The translations under genes and the position numbers were made by a program. The notes beneath the pieces were generated by a model, which was given only the letters and a program-made list of their open reading frames with translations, had not been told where the DNA came from and searched no databases. A stretch of 64,000 nt of DNA from Prevotella sp. (lineage in GTDB: Bacteria; Bacteroidota; Bacteroidia; Bacteroidales; Bacteroidaceae): assembly GCA_017460515.1 (NCBI GenBank), contig JAFUAY010000049.1, positions 1 to 64,000 on the forward strand. The letters run 5' to 3'. Of the stretch, positions 44,990-54,029 are shown one piece after another; position 1 is the stretch's first letter; every line of letters starts with the position of its first letter.

Positions 44990-46252
44990 CTATTCCCTCA
45001 TCACTTTTCCATTATAAATCGTGAGGCCGCTACGAGAGGACACACCTTCGGGGAGCTTGCGTCCCTGCAGGTCAAACCGCTCTCCTCTACTCTCTCTCCT
45101 CTCTCCTCTTAAAGGGGTGATCCCTGCCTCCCCACCCAGGAAGTTCTTCAGTACGTAGAGACCAGGATGCGCTCTATGGTTGCTGTTGTTCCAGAGTCCG
45201 CGGTTCACCCATCCGTTCAGCACCTTCACAGCACTGCTGCCATTGCCGTTCTCTTCAGGAAACCACCAGTAGAGACCATTCACGTTAGGATGCTTCTTCA
45301 GCTCATCAATAAGGGCCTGAGCAAAGGCTGCCTGTCCTTCCTTTGAGACGGGCCACGTAGAAGAGAAATCATAGTCAATACCCTGGCCTTTCTCAGGCTG
45401 CCACTGGTAGTAATAGGCTGTCTCCACAATCTGCACCTTCTTGTTGGGGAAATTGGTTGCCAGATTGTTAAGCGACGTTGCAAGGGTCGACAGTCCGTTG
45501 TGCCAGAATGGATAATAGCTCAGGCCAATCACGTCGTAGTCGACTTCCGCCAAACGGCTATAGATGCCTACCAGCACGCTCGGATTTCCAGCACGCTCGG
45601 TATGGATAATAATCTTGGCCTGCGGACACACCTCGCGACAAGCCTTCGAAGCCTGTGAGAGCAGCGCCACGAAGCGTGGCCAGTTAGCATTACTGCTGGT
45701 ATAACAACGATAGCTATTCGAGCCCTCAGCACCCCACAGCATGCCGTATGAAATCTCGTTACCCGTCTGGATATAGTCGGGGGTGGCATCAGCATCGACC
45801 AATGCTTGCAGGCACTCTTTCGTATAGTCGTAGATCTTCTGTTTCAGTTCATCCTGAGTCAATGAGAGCCACGATTCAGGCGTCCACTGCTTGGAGGGGT
45901 CGGCCCAGGTATCGCTATAGTGGAAGTCAAGCATAAACGTATAGCCAGCGGCCTTGATACGCTTGCCCAACTTCACCACATAATCCAGATCCTGACACAC
46001 CTGCGGGTCGCTGTCGCCAGAGGGGTCGACGAACAGACGAACGCGAAGGGCATTCCACCCTACTTCCTCGCTCTTCAGATACGTCAACATATCGGTAATC
46101 TTCTTGCCATTATTATCGTAATAGGATGTTTTGGCCTCTTCATAACGGGGCAATACAGAGATATCGCCACCCACGAGCAAAGTCTCCTGACACCAGGCAG
46201 AAAGGGAAATGCCCATCACAGCCAAGAGCGAAAGTAATGTCTTTTTCATCAT
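44990..46252 (-). CDS. Endo-beta-1,4-galactanase GH53
   Basis: The 420-residue enzyme hydrolyses beta-1,4-galactan of type I arabinogalactan. It has a signal peptide ending WCQ (about residue 21), then GGDISVLPRYE, LRVRLFVDPSG, FMLDFHYSDTWADP, IQTGNEISYGMLWG with the acid/base glutamate, and VQIVETAYYY with the nucleophile glutamate. The tail FDLQGRKLPEG...GLTIYNGKVMRE resembles a sorting domain; a repeat at 45075-45120 adds GERRESRGERF just before it. It is first in the operon with lacI and MFS. Presence in a starch locus is unusual. Confidence 0.92.
   Translation of the reverse strand: MMKKTLLSLLAVMGISLSAWCQETLLVGGDISVLPRYEEAKTSYYDNNGKKITDMLTYLKSEEVGWNALRVRLFVDPSGDSDPQVCQDLDYVVKLGKRIKAAGYTFMLDFHYSDTWADPSKQWTPESWLSLTQDELKQKIYDYTKECLQALVDADATPDYIQTGNEISYGMLWGAEGSNSYRCYTSSNANWPRFVALLSQASKACREVCPQAKIIIHTERAGNPSVLVGIYSRLAEVDYDVIGLSYYPFWHNGLSTLATSLNNLATNFPNKKVQIVETAYYYQWQPEKGQGIDYDFSSTWPVSKEGQAAFAQALIDELKKHPNVNGLYWWFPEENGNGSSAVKVLNGWVNRGLWNNSNHRAHPGLYVLKNFLGGEAGITPLRGERRESRGERFDLQGRKLPEGVSSRSGLTIYNGKVMRE
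45075..45120. repeat. Pyrimidine-rich repeat inserted in the GH53 gene
   Basis: CTCTCCT units on the plus strand are in frame and encode RGERRESRGER on the minus strand, between the catalytic domain and the C-terminal tail. Confidence 0.7.
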
Positions 46253-46298
46253 CGAATCGTTTAATCAGCAGTTTTTAGTCTTTGATGTTTTGTGTCGA

Positions 46299-46306
46299 CA
46301 AAAGTA
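46299..46306 (-). promoter_or_regulatory. -7 promoter element of GH53-lacI-MFS
   Basis: The minus strand reads TACTTTTG. The operator centre is 24.5 bp upstream, overlapping the -33 region, so binding there should affect this promoter directly. Confidence 0.6.
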
Positions 46307-46322
46307 AAGAAAATCACGTAAA

Positions 46323-46338
46323 ATGCAAACGTTTGCAT
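46323..46338. promoter_or_regulatory. LacI-type operator between GH53 and susC
   Basis: ATGCAAACGTTTGCAT is a perfect 16-bp palindrome in the divergent promoter region, centred 62.5 bp upstream of the susC -7 element and 24.5 bp from that of the GH53 operon. Confidence 0.85.
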
Positions 46339-46392
46339 CCATATTTTTATAATTTTTATATAAGAATCGCACATGAAAGGTCAAAAGTAACA

Positions 46393-46400
46393 TATCTTTG
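46393..46400 (+). promoter_or_regulatory. -7 promoter element of susCDEF
   Basis: TATCTTTG lies 95 bases before the susC ATG at 46495, leaving a leader of about 90 nt. Confidence 0.65.
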
Positions 46401-46494
46401 CAATTGAATTTACCAATCAACCCTTTCTTGTGTAGAAGAACTAAAAACGAATATAACATAATTACTAACAACATTAACTCAAAAATTACATGCA

Positions 46495-49400
46495 ATGATG
46501 AAGCAGGCAAACAGTATGATCCTTTGTCTAGGCAAAGCGATGAATCGATTACCTGTCAGAATGCTGGCCCTTCTGGTGGGCTTGTTCATGACAATGGGAG
46601 CCTTTGCGCAAATCAGTGTGCAAGGACATGTGAAGGATTCGAGTGGTGAACCTGTTATTGGTGCTACCGTACGCGTAGTGGGTACACAAGTAGCAACCAT
46701 CACCGATTTCGATGGAAATTTCTCACTGAAAGCCAATCAGGGCGCTGACATCAGCGTCTCGTTCGTTGGTTTCCAGACAGCAACTAAAAAGGCTGCTGCC
46801 AAGATGGAGTTTATCATGAAAGATGACCAGGCCGTTCTGGAGAATGTGGTGGTCATTGGCTACGGACGCGCGAAGAAGAGCGACCTCACGGGTTCTGTCA
46901 CAGCCATCAAGCCCGATGACAAGAACCATGGACTGAACGTCAATGCGCAGGACATGATCCAGGGTAAGATTGCTGGTGTGAATATCACATCGGGCGACGG
47001 TACGCCTGGTGGCGGAGCCCAGATCCGCATCCGTGGTGGTTCGTCGCTGAATGCCTCTAACGACCCTCTGATCGTTATCGACGGACTGGCAATGGACAAC
47101 TATGGTGTTCAGGGACTTGCCAACCCTCTCTCAATGGTCAACCCGAACGATATCGAGTCGTTCACCGTGCTGAAGGACGCTTCAGCTACTGCTATTTATG
47201 GTAGCCGCGCTTCAAACGGTGTGATCATCATCACCACGAAGAAGGGACGCTCAGGACAGAAGCCCACCTTTAATTATAGTGGTAATGTTTCTATTTCGTC
47301 CAAGAAGAAGACCATCGAGGTCATGGATGGTCCTGGATTTACAGACTTCATCAAGAACCTCTATGGCGAAGGTAGCGATGCCTACAACGAACTGGGCTAT
47401 CTGGATGCCAATGGCAACAAGCAGTATGCCAATACTGACTGGCAGGATGAGATTTTCCGCACTGCCATCAGCACTGACCATAACCTGACCATGTCGGGCG
47501 GACTGAAGAACATGCCTTATCGTGTATCTTTAGGCTATACCAACAACCAGGGTATCATCAAGACCTCAAAATTTGAGCGTTATACCGCCAGCTTCAGCCT
47601 CTCTCCTTCCCTGCTGAAGGATCACTTGAAACTGAACATCAACGGTAAGGGTATGATTGCCAAGAACCGTTATGCTCCAGGTGTGGTAGGATCAGCCATC
47701 TCTATGGATCCCACCAAGGCTGTCACCAGCGACAACCCCATCTACAATGAATATTTCGATGGCTATGTGCAGAACTATACTGCAGCTGCCTATGATGGTG
47801 CTGCCAGTTGGAAATACACCAACAAGGGCACAGGCAACCCAATAGCTGCCCTCAATCAGACCAATGACCGCGCTACCTCAAAGACCTTGATGGGTAATAT
47901 TGAGGCAGACTATGCCATTCATGGCTTTGAAGACCTGCACCTGCACATGAACGCTGCTATGGACCTCTCGACAGGTAAGCAGGAGAATGACAAGGAATAC
48001 AGATCGGCTGTAGCCAACTATTATGGTTATACTGGTTGGAACACGATGGACACCTACAACCTGCAGCTGTCTCTCTACGCACAGTACATGAAAGACTTCA
48101 CCAAAGACCACCACTTCGATATAATGGCTGGTTACGAATGGCAACACTACCATAAACAGACAGACTGGTATGGTCATGGCACATACCCTGCTGGCAATAC
48201 CAAGTATGCTGAAGGCTCACAGTATGACGCCCCGAAGGAAGACCAGATTACAGAATACAAGACAGAGAACTACCTCGTATCTTTCTTTGGACGCCTGAAC
48301 TACACACTGATGGATCGCTACATGCTGACCTTCACACTGCGTGCTGACGGATCATCACGTTTCAACTGGATGAAGGGCAACGAGAACCAGCAGTGGGGCT
48401 ACTTCCCCGCCCTGGCGCTGGCTTGGAAGATGAAGGAAGAGCCTTTCCTGAAGAATATCAAGGCATTGAGCGACGCCAAGTTGCGCTTAGGCTGGGGTAA
48501 GACCGGTCAGCAGGAAGGTATTGGCGACTACACCTATATCCCCGTATTCAAGCCGAATACCAACGCACATGCGCTCTATCCCGTACTGGGCAATGGTACC
48601 ACCTATCGTCCACAGGCTTACAATGCCCACCTTACTTGGGAGAAGACCACTACCTGGAACGCAGGTATCGACCTGGCATTCCTGAACAACCGTATCGAGT
48701 TCTCAGTAGACTGGTACTATCGCAAGACTACCGACCTGATTAACACTGTATTCGTAGCTGCAGGTTCTAACTTCCGCAACAAAGTAACGAGCAACATCGG
48801 ATCACTGCACAACACGGGTATTGAGTTCATGACTACCGTTCGTCCCATCCAGAACAAGACCTGGAACTGGGAGGTTAGCTACAACTTCACTTACAACAAG
48901 AACGAAGTTGACGAGCTGATTTCTGGCGAAGGTGATGACTACTTCGTAGAGACTGGAGGCGGACTGACTGGTACTGGTGGCAACATCCAGGCACATACTG
49001 TAGGTAAACCTACGAGTTCTTTCCATGTTTACCAGCAGGTATATGACCAGAATGGCAATCCTATCCCCAACACCTTCGTAGACCGCAATGGTAATGGCTA
49101 TCTGGACAGTGGTGACCGCTACTACTATTACAAGCCTGCTCCCGACGTGACGATGGGACTTTCATCGAAACTGAGCTACAAGAACTGGGACCTCGGCTTC
49201 TCAATGCGTGCCAGCCTGGGCAACTACGTATTCAATAGTGCTGCTTCAGGCTCCAGCAACGTGGGTGCAGGCAGTGTCTACACGAATGGAAACCTCAGCA
49301 ACCTGCGTGTTTCTTCAGTAGAGCGCGGCTTCACGAATGTTTCTCAGCAGCAATATGCTTCCGACTACTTCGTAGAGAATGCATCCTTCCTGAAGATGGA

Positions 49401-49593
49401 CAATATCACCTTGGGCTACAGCTTTGAGAAGTTCTTCGGAACTCCTCTCAGCGGACGTGTCTATGCAACAGTGCAGAACGTATTCACCATCACCAAGTAT
49501 TCGGGCATTGACCCAGAGGTGGCCAGCGGTGTCGACGGTGATATCTATCCCCGTCCTATCACCACGATCCTTGGTGTAAGCCTGAACTTCTAA
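46495..49593 (+). CDS. susC: SusC-like TonB-dependent outer-membrane transporter
   Basis: The 1032-residue protein has a signal peptide ending AFAQ (about residue 38), a carboxypeptidase-D-like N-terminal domain (VQGHVKDSSGEPVIGATVRVVGT...TDFDGNFSL), a TonB-box region, the plug with VVVIGYGRAKKSDLTGSV and DASATAIYGSRASNGVIIITTKKG, and a 22-strand barrel ending TILGVSLNF. It imports glucan oligosaccharides using TonB energy with the SusD-like partner. It is first of susC-susD-susE-susF. A second ATG (MNRLPVRML) at about residue 15 is an alternative start with a more usual signal peptide. Confidence 0.96.
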   Translation: MMKQANSMILCLGKAMNRLPVRMLALLVGLFMTMGAFAQISVQGHVKDSSGEPVIGATVRVVGTQVATITDFDGNFSLKANQGADISVSFVGFQTATKKAAAKMEFIMKDDQAVLENVVVIGYGRAKKSDLTGSVTAIKPDDKNHGLNVNAQDMIQGKIAGVNITSGDGTPGGGAQIRIRGGSSLNASNDPLIVIDGLAMDNYGVQGLANPLSMVNPNDIESFTVLKDASATAIYGSRASNGVIIITTKKGRSGQKPTFNYSGNVSISSKKKTIEVMDGPGFTDFIKNLYGEGSDAYNELGYLDANGNKQYANTDWQDEIFRTAISTDHNLTMSGGLKNMPYRVSLGYTNNQGIIKTSKFERYTASFSLSPSLLKDHLKLNINGKGMIAKNRYAPGVVGSAISMDPTKAVTSDNPIYNEYFDGYVQNYTAAAYDGAASWKYTNKGTGNPIAALNQTNDRATSKTLMGNIEADYAIHGFEDLHLHMNAAMDLSTGKQENDKEYRSAVANYYGYTGWNTMDTYNLQLSLYAQYMKDFTKDHHFDIMAGYEWQHYHKQTDWYGHGTYPAGNTKYAEGSQYDAPKEDQITEYKTENYLVSFFGRLNYTLMDRYMLTFTLRADGSSRFNWMKGNENQQWGYFPALALAWKMKEEPFLKNIKALSDAKLRLGWGKTGQQEGIGDYTYIPVFKPNTNAHALYPVLGNGTTYRPQAYNAHLTWEKTTTWNAGIDLAFLNNRIEFSVDWYYRKTTDLINTVFVAAGSNFRNKVTSNIGSLHNTGIEFMTTVRPIQNKTWNWEVSYNFTYNKNEVDELISGEGDDYFVETGGGLTGTGGNIQAHTVGKPTSSFHVYQQVYDQNGNPIPNTFVDRNGNGYLDSGDRYYYYKPAPDVTMGLSSKLSYKNWDLGFSMRASLGNYVFNSAASGSSNVGAGSVYTNGNLSNLRVSSVERGFTNVSQQQYASDYFVENASFLKMDNITLGYSFEKFFGTPLSGRVYATVQNVFTITKYSGIDPEVASGVDGDIYPRPITTILGVSLNF

Positions 49594-49643
49594 GCGCTGG
49601 GCTAATGGAAAAATGATAATTGATAAATGAAAAAGTAAAAGCT

Positions 49644-51329
49644 ATGAAACTGAAATATATTTTACCAGCTGCATTGTTCACTGGCTCATTTCTTTTCACT
49701 TCCTGTGTGAAAGACTTGGAGGTGGATAATATCAATCCCCAAGAGTTGTCTGACTTCAATCAGGACTATGTCTTCAATAAGATTTATGGCAACCTCGTGC
49801 TCACAGGACAGACGGGTCCTAACGGTGACTCGGATCTGGATGATATCGATGAGGGTACATCTAACATGACACGTTTGATCTGGTATCTGAACGTGCTGAC
49901 TACCGACGAGGCTCACTGCTGGTGGAACGACCCTGGCGCGCCTGAGCTGAACCGCAACTCATGGACAAACTCCAACGTTCTGATCAAGGCCCTCTACTAT
50001 CGTCTGATGTTTGGCGTAACGCTCTGTAACTTCTATCTTGACAGCGCTACTGGCGGTGACAATGAGACCAAGACCAAACGTGCGGAGGCTCGTTTTATGC
50101 GCGCATTCCATTATTTCTACCTGATGGACTTCTATGCCAATCCTCCGTTCCTCACCAAGCTTTCAAGCGAGAATGCATCACAGATTCAGCGTCCAGACCT
50201 CTTTACGTTCCTGGAGAGCGAGTTGAAAGACGTGATTGGCGAGGGCTCAGGCGACGAAATTCTGGCTGATGCAAGACAGACTGAGTATGGTCGTGCAGAC
50301 AAGGCTGCTGCCTATCTGCTGCTGGCCCGCCTGTATCTGAACGCAGAAGTCTACACAGGCACTGCTCGCTGGGCAGACGCTAAGACCTATGCAGAGAAAG
50401 CCATCAACACTGGCTATAAGCTCTGCGAGACGCCCAAGAACGGATTCAGTGCCTACCAGCTGCTCTTCATGGGCGACAACAACGAAAACGGTGCTCAGGA
50501 GGAAATCATCCTTCCTGCCCTCCACGATGGTGACAAGACACAGACCTGGGGTGGTTCACTCTATGTGATTGCCAGCAACATGTCATCAAAGATGCGCGAT
50601 ATGGACCTCTATGGCGCTACAGACGCCAATGGCGATCCTATCAAGGGCTATGGAACAACTGAAGCCTGGGATCGTGGCGTACGTGCACGCAAGCAGTTCT
50701 CACAAGTATTCTTCGGCAGTACAGCTTCCAGCGCTGCACAGGGAGCCCCCAAGGATATCGTTATCAAGGTGGCTGACGATCGTGCTATCTTCTATACAAC
50801 CGGACAGAGTCTGAGCATCGAGGATGAGAAGTCGACAGCCAGTGGTCTGATCTACATGAAATACAACAACCTGCATGCTGACGGAACAGCTGGTCATGAC
50901 CCCGGTGGTCGCTTTGTAGATACCGACTATCCCATGCTCCGACTGGCAGAGGCTTACCTCATTTCTGCAGAGGCAGACGCCCGCATCAATGGAGGCAACT
51001 GCTCAGCAGAAGGTGTTGAGCGCATCAAGGCGCTGCGCAAACGTGCCAACGTAAAAGCCAGCAACCCCTATGATGGCAAGAGTCCTGAATCACTCACCAG
51101 TGTATCATTGGAAGACATCTTCCAGGAATGGTCACGCGAGTTCGGCTACGAGGGTATGCGCCGTATGGTACTGATCCGCTGGAACCGCTTTGCAGGACAG
51201 AGCGACTACAAGTGGGAATGGATGGGAGGCACACATGCTGGAACACAGTTTGACAAGCGCTTCAACATCTTCCCCATTCCTGACAGCGAGTTGAACGCCA
51301 ACCCGAATATTAAGCCTAATTACAATTAA
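49644..51329 (+). CDS. susD: SusD-like starch-binding lipoprotein
   Basis: The 561-residue protein has a lipobox ending TSC (about residue 20), then KDLEVDNINPQELSDF, a TPR-like helical scaffold (ALYYRLMFGVTLCNFYL; ADKAAAYLLLARLYLNAEVY), and a SusD C-terminus with YEGMRRMVLIRWNRF and FPIPDSELNANPNIKPNYN. SusD caps the SusC pore and binds glucan at the surface. It lies 50 bp after susC across an AAATGATAATTGATAAATG repeat. The start was chosen for the signal peptide. Confidence 0.95.
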   Translation: MKLKYILPAALFTGSFLFTSCVKDLEVDNINPQELSDFNQDYVFNKIYGNLVLTGQTGPNGDSDLDDIDEGTSNMTRLIWYLNVLTTDEAHCWWNDPGAPELNRNSWTNSNVLIKALYYRLMFGVTLCNFYLDSATGGDNETKTKRAEARFMRAFHYFYLMDFYANPPFLTKLSSENASQIQRPDLFTFLESELKDVIGEGSGDEILADARQTEYGRADKAAAYLLLARLYLNAEVYTGTARWADAKTYAEKAINTGYKLCETPKNGFSAYQLLFMGDNNENGAQEEIILPALHDGDKTQTWGGSLYVIASNMSSKMRDMDLYGATDANGDPIKGYGTTEAWDRGVRARKQFSQVFFGSTASSAAQGAPKDIVIKVADDRAIFYTTGQSLSIEDEKSTASGLIYMKYNNLHADGTAGHDPGGRFVDTDYPMLRLAEAYLISAEADARINGGNCSAEGVERIKALRKRANVKASNPYDGKSPESLTSVSLEDIFQEWSREFGYEGMRRMVLIRWNRFAGQSDYKWEWMGGTHAGTQFDKRFNIFPIPDSELNANPNIKPNYN

Positions 51330-51353
51330 GCAACTCAAAAAAACTGAACAGAT

Positions 51354-52577
51354 ATGAAAAAGTTAAGCATTATATTTCCACTGTTGGTAGGTGCTTTCCT
51401 GATGGCTGCCTGTGAAACGGACCGCGATGACAACCCAACCATCGACCTCACACAGAAGCAACAAGCCATTACATTGAACATACCAACCTTTGCCAATAGT
51501 ACCTACGACCTGGCAAACACTGACTCAGTGACGCTGACTTGCACGGCTCCCAACTACGGATTCCCTGCAACAACGACTTACGTGGTTCAGCTGTCTATTG
51601 ATGAAGACATGTCAAATCCCAGTGAGCTGACAACAACCTACTATCTGAACCGTATGGTGGTTCCTGGCAAGGAGATTGCTATGGCCACAACCAAGCAGAT
51701 GATCAACAAGAAGGGACTGAAGCAGGAGGACTTTCCCGTGGAGACACCAGCCTATCTGCGCATTCGTGCCTTCATTGAAGGAACACCTGAGACAGAGACA
51801 CTGTCAAACATCGTCAAGCTGAACAAGGTGAAGACGAAGTTCGCCCTGCCTGATGTAGCAATGCCCGACTCAATGTTTGTCAATGGAACATTCACTGATA
51901 ACGACTGGAGCAAATCAGTGAAGACCATTCAGGTGAACAACTCTACTCAGAACCATTGGCGCATGGTTTGGATGGACAGCAAGGGCGTACGTCTCAGCCC
52001 CATCCAGGGTGAACCTAACTTCAGCGACAATATGATTACGCCTGTCCATGTATGTAACACGACTGGATTCAAGGTTTCTTCCGATGGTCTTGTTACTGCT
52101 GAGAACCCTGGCTGGTATGTTATGCTCATTGAGGGCACTGGTAACAACGAAAAGCGCCAGCTGACGTTGACCTACAGATTCTACGAAGCTACGGTATGGC
52201 TCATTGGTCCCAGCCTGAACAATGTGCTTGGCGATGACATCAAGGATTGCTGGACTGAGAAGGGACTGCGCGAGAACTACACACAATACGTGAAGTTCAC
52301 TACTCCTACGACGATGGATGGAGTATTCGTTTCTCCCCCACTGGTTGGTAATGTGACTGGTGACGATGGTGGCGTACGCGCCTATGTCAGCATCAAGTGG
52401 GACTGGTGGCAGACAGAGTTCATGGCCTACACGAACGACAAAGACCGCACCAGCAGCACACGCATCATCAAGTATCGTGGCAATGGCGAAGAGGTGAAAC
52501 CTTTCGTGGACGGAATACAAGGTCAGCGCGTCTACCTGAACTTCCGTAACGACACGGGTGAGATTAGAAATGAATAA
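51354..52577 (+). CDS. SusE-like surface glycan-binding lipoprotein
   Basis: The 407-residue protein has a lipobox ending MAAC (about residue 19) followed by an acidic spacer, a SusE-type N-terminal immunoglobulin-like domain (LANTDSVTLTCTAPNYGFPATTTYVVQLSIDEDM), and C-terminal beta domains with aromatic residues (WKWDWWQTEF-like region near residue 350) that may bind starch. It lies 24 bp after susD. Its binding role is inferred from the family and position. Confidence 0.85.
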   Translation: MKKLSIIFPLLVGAFLMAACETDRDDNPTIDLTQKQQAITLNIPTFANSTYDLANTDSVTLTCTAPNYGFPATTTYVVQLSIDEDMSNPSELTTTYYLNRMVVPGKEIAMATTKQMINKKGLKQEDFPVETPAYLRIRAFIEGTPETETLSNIVKLNKVKTKFALPDVAMPDSMFVNGTFTDNDWSKSVKTIQVNNSTQNHWRMVWMDSKGVRLSPIQGEPNFSDNMITPVHVCNTTGFKVSSDGLVTAENPGWYVMLIEGTGNNEKRQLTLTYRFYEATVWLIGPSLNNVLGDDIKDCWTEKGLRENYTQYVKFTTPTTMDGVFVSPPLVGNVTGDDGGVRAYVSIKWDWWQTEFMAYTNDKDRTSSTRIIKYRGNGEEVKPFVDGIQGQRVYLNFRNDTGEIRNE

Positions 52578-52601
52578 TAACCCATTAACAGAGAATCGAT
52601 T

Positions 52602-53795
52602 ATGAAAAAGATATCATTATTACTGATGCTCGTCATCGCAGGCTGGTCACTGACCGCCTGTGACGAGAGCCATAACGACTATCCTATGCCACCCGTTTAT
52701 CCGCAGGAGCCTCTTATAACGGTGGAAGGCTTTGAGGCTACAACAACCCCGGCAGCCACACAGCCTATTGACTTAGGAACGATGACCGAAGATTCCATCC
52801 AGCTGTTTACCCTGAAACAGGGAACACTGCCAGAAGGCATGACGCTCAAGAATCTCCGTCTGGAGGCAAAGGCCAACGACAAGCCCAAGGAGCAGCCCCA
52901 TAATGTGATGGCCAGCAGCGACGGCTATGTCAAGAAAGAGGAATTTTCAAAATTGGTCTACACATTCTATGGCAAGAAAGCCACAGAGCGCACCTTCACA
53001 GCACAGGTCTTTGCTGATGCTGTCAAGGGTAACGAGGCACAGCTGATCTATCTGACAGCTCCCTTTACGCTGAGGGTTACGCCTGAGAAACTGGAAGATC
53101 CATACTACTATCTGTTCGGACTGGCTACCGGCAACGTATCAGCTGCCAATGCCTACAAGTACGTGATGACTCCTATTGAAGGCAACGATATGGGATTCAC
53201 TTTCACCACCAAATACACTTCCAAGAAAGCGGGCGACCTGCTGGTATGGAATATCAGCTACTGGAAGAACGACTTCCCCAAGAAGGACTTCTCAAAGGTA
53301 TATGCTACGGAGACGAAATACGACAAGTCTGAGAAGGGTTTGGTTATTCAGGGTGAGAAGGACAACTACTTCATCGCGCCTACAGCTGAGTATTACACCT
53401 TTAAAATTGACCTCGAAGCACTCACCTTCGAATGGCAAAAGCTCGATGATCAGAATCCTGCCACGTATACAAATATTTCTATAATTGGTGCCTTCAACGC
53501 ATGGAACGAGACTGATAACAGCGAGATTGAACTGGCTGCCGTTGACCCCAGCAAGCACAACTGGTACGTGCGTCATACCTTTGCCAGCGACACAGAGCTG
53601 AAGTTCCGTGCCAACCATGACTACTCAGTAATGAACTGGGGCTATGGCAACAACGACAAGGACTGGGATGCTGGCGAGGACTGGGCTAAGATCTGCGAAA
53701 AGGACAAGAAGAACATCGCAGTACCCGCTGGTACCTACGACATCTACTTCTGCGACATTACTGGAGCAGCCCACTTCGTACCTGTTGAAGAATAA
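52602..53795 (+). CDS. SusF/SusE-like surface glycan-binding lipoprotein
   Basis: The 397-residue protein has a lipobox ending LTAC (about residue 20), an N-terminal Ig-like region, and a C-terminal starch-binding-like module with SIIGAFNAWNETDNSEIEL and LKFRANHDYSVMNWGYGNNDKDWDAG, the pattern of SusE/SusF carbohydrate-binding domains. It is the last gene of the susC-F operon (24 bp after the SusE-like gene) and is followed by a terminator. It probably helps hold starch at the surface. Confidence 0.85.
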   Translation: MKKISLLLMLVIAGWSLTACDESHNDYPMPPVYPQEPLITVEGFEATTTPAATQPIDLGTMTEDSIQLFTLKQGTLPEGMTLKNLRLEAKANDKPKEQPHNVMASSDGYVKKEEFSKLVYTFYGKKATERTFTAQVFADAVKGNEAQLIYLTAPFTLRVTPEKLEDPYYYLFGLATGNVSAANAYKYVMTPIEGNDMGFTFTTKYTSKKAGDLLVWNISYWKNDFPKKDFSKVYATETKYDKSEKGLVIQGEKDNYFIAPTAEYYTFKIDLEALTFEWQKLDDQNPATYTNISIIGAFNAWNETDNSEIELAAVDPSKHNWYVRHTFASDTELKFRANHDYSVMNWGYGNNDKDWDAGEDWAKICEKDKKNIAVPAGTYDIYFCDITGAAHFVPVEE

Positions 53796-53813
53796 TCTGA
53801 CTCCATTCTGATG

Positions 53814-53857
53814 AACAAGAGGGTGTGTCACAAAATGACGCATCCTCTTGTTTTTTA
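53814..53857 (+). terminator. Terminator of the susCDEF operon
   Basis: CAAGAGG pairs with CCTCTTG, with inner GTGTGTCA/TGACGCAT partial pairing, followed by six T. Confidence 0.8.
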
Positions 53858-53874
53858 GAAACATTCGATACAAT

Positions 53875-53886
53875 GTAATCGTTTGC
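53875..53886. promoter_or_regulatory. Degenerate LacI-type operator of the 383-residue gene
   Basis: GTAATCGTTTGC matches GCAAACGTTTGC at 10 of 12 positions. Its centre (53880.5) is 62.5 bp upstream of the -7 element. Confidence 0.6.
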
Positions 53887-53942
53887 GCACGAACTTTTAT
53901 ATTTTTTACATGCGCACGTGAGCACTCTATTGTAAAAATACT

Positions 53943-53950
53943 TAACTTTG
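53943..53950 (+). promoter_or_regulatory. -7 promoter element of the 383-residue gene
   Basis: TAACTTTG lies 87 bases before the start codon. Confidence 0.6.
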
Positions 53951-53980
53951 CCCTTGAAAACCAGTAAGACATTCAAAACG

Positions 53981-53990
53981 AAAACGTTTT
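53981..53990. promoter_or_regulatory. Possible second operator in the leader
   Basis: AAAACGTTTT is a palindrome with the central AACGTT of the LacI sites, about 30 bp after the predicted transcript start. It could allow repression from downstream or be coincidental. Confidence 0.3.
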
Positions 53991-54029
53991 TACAACTAAC
54001 ACTATTAATTATTTTAAAACAAACAGATT

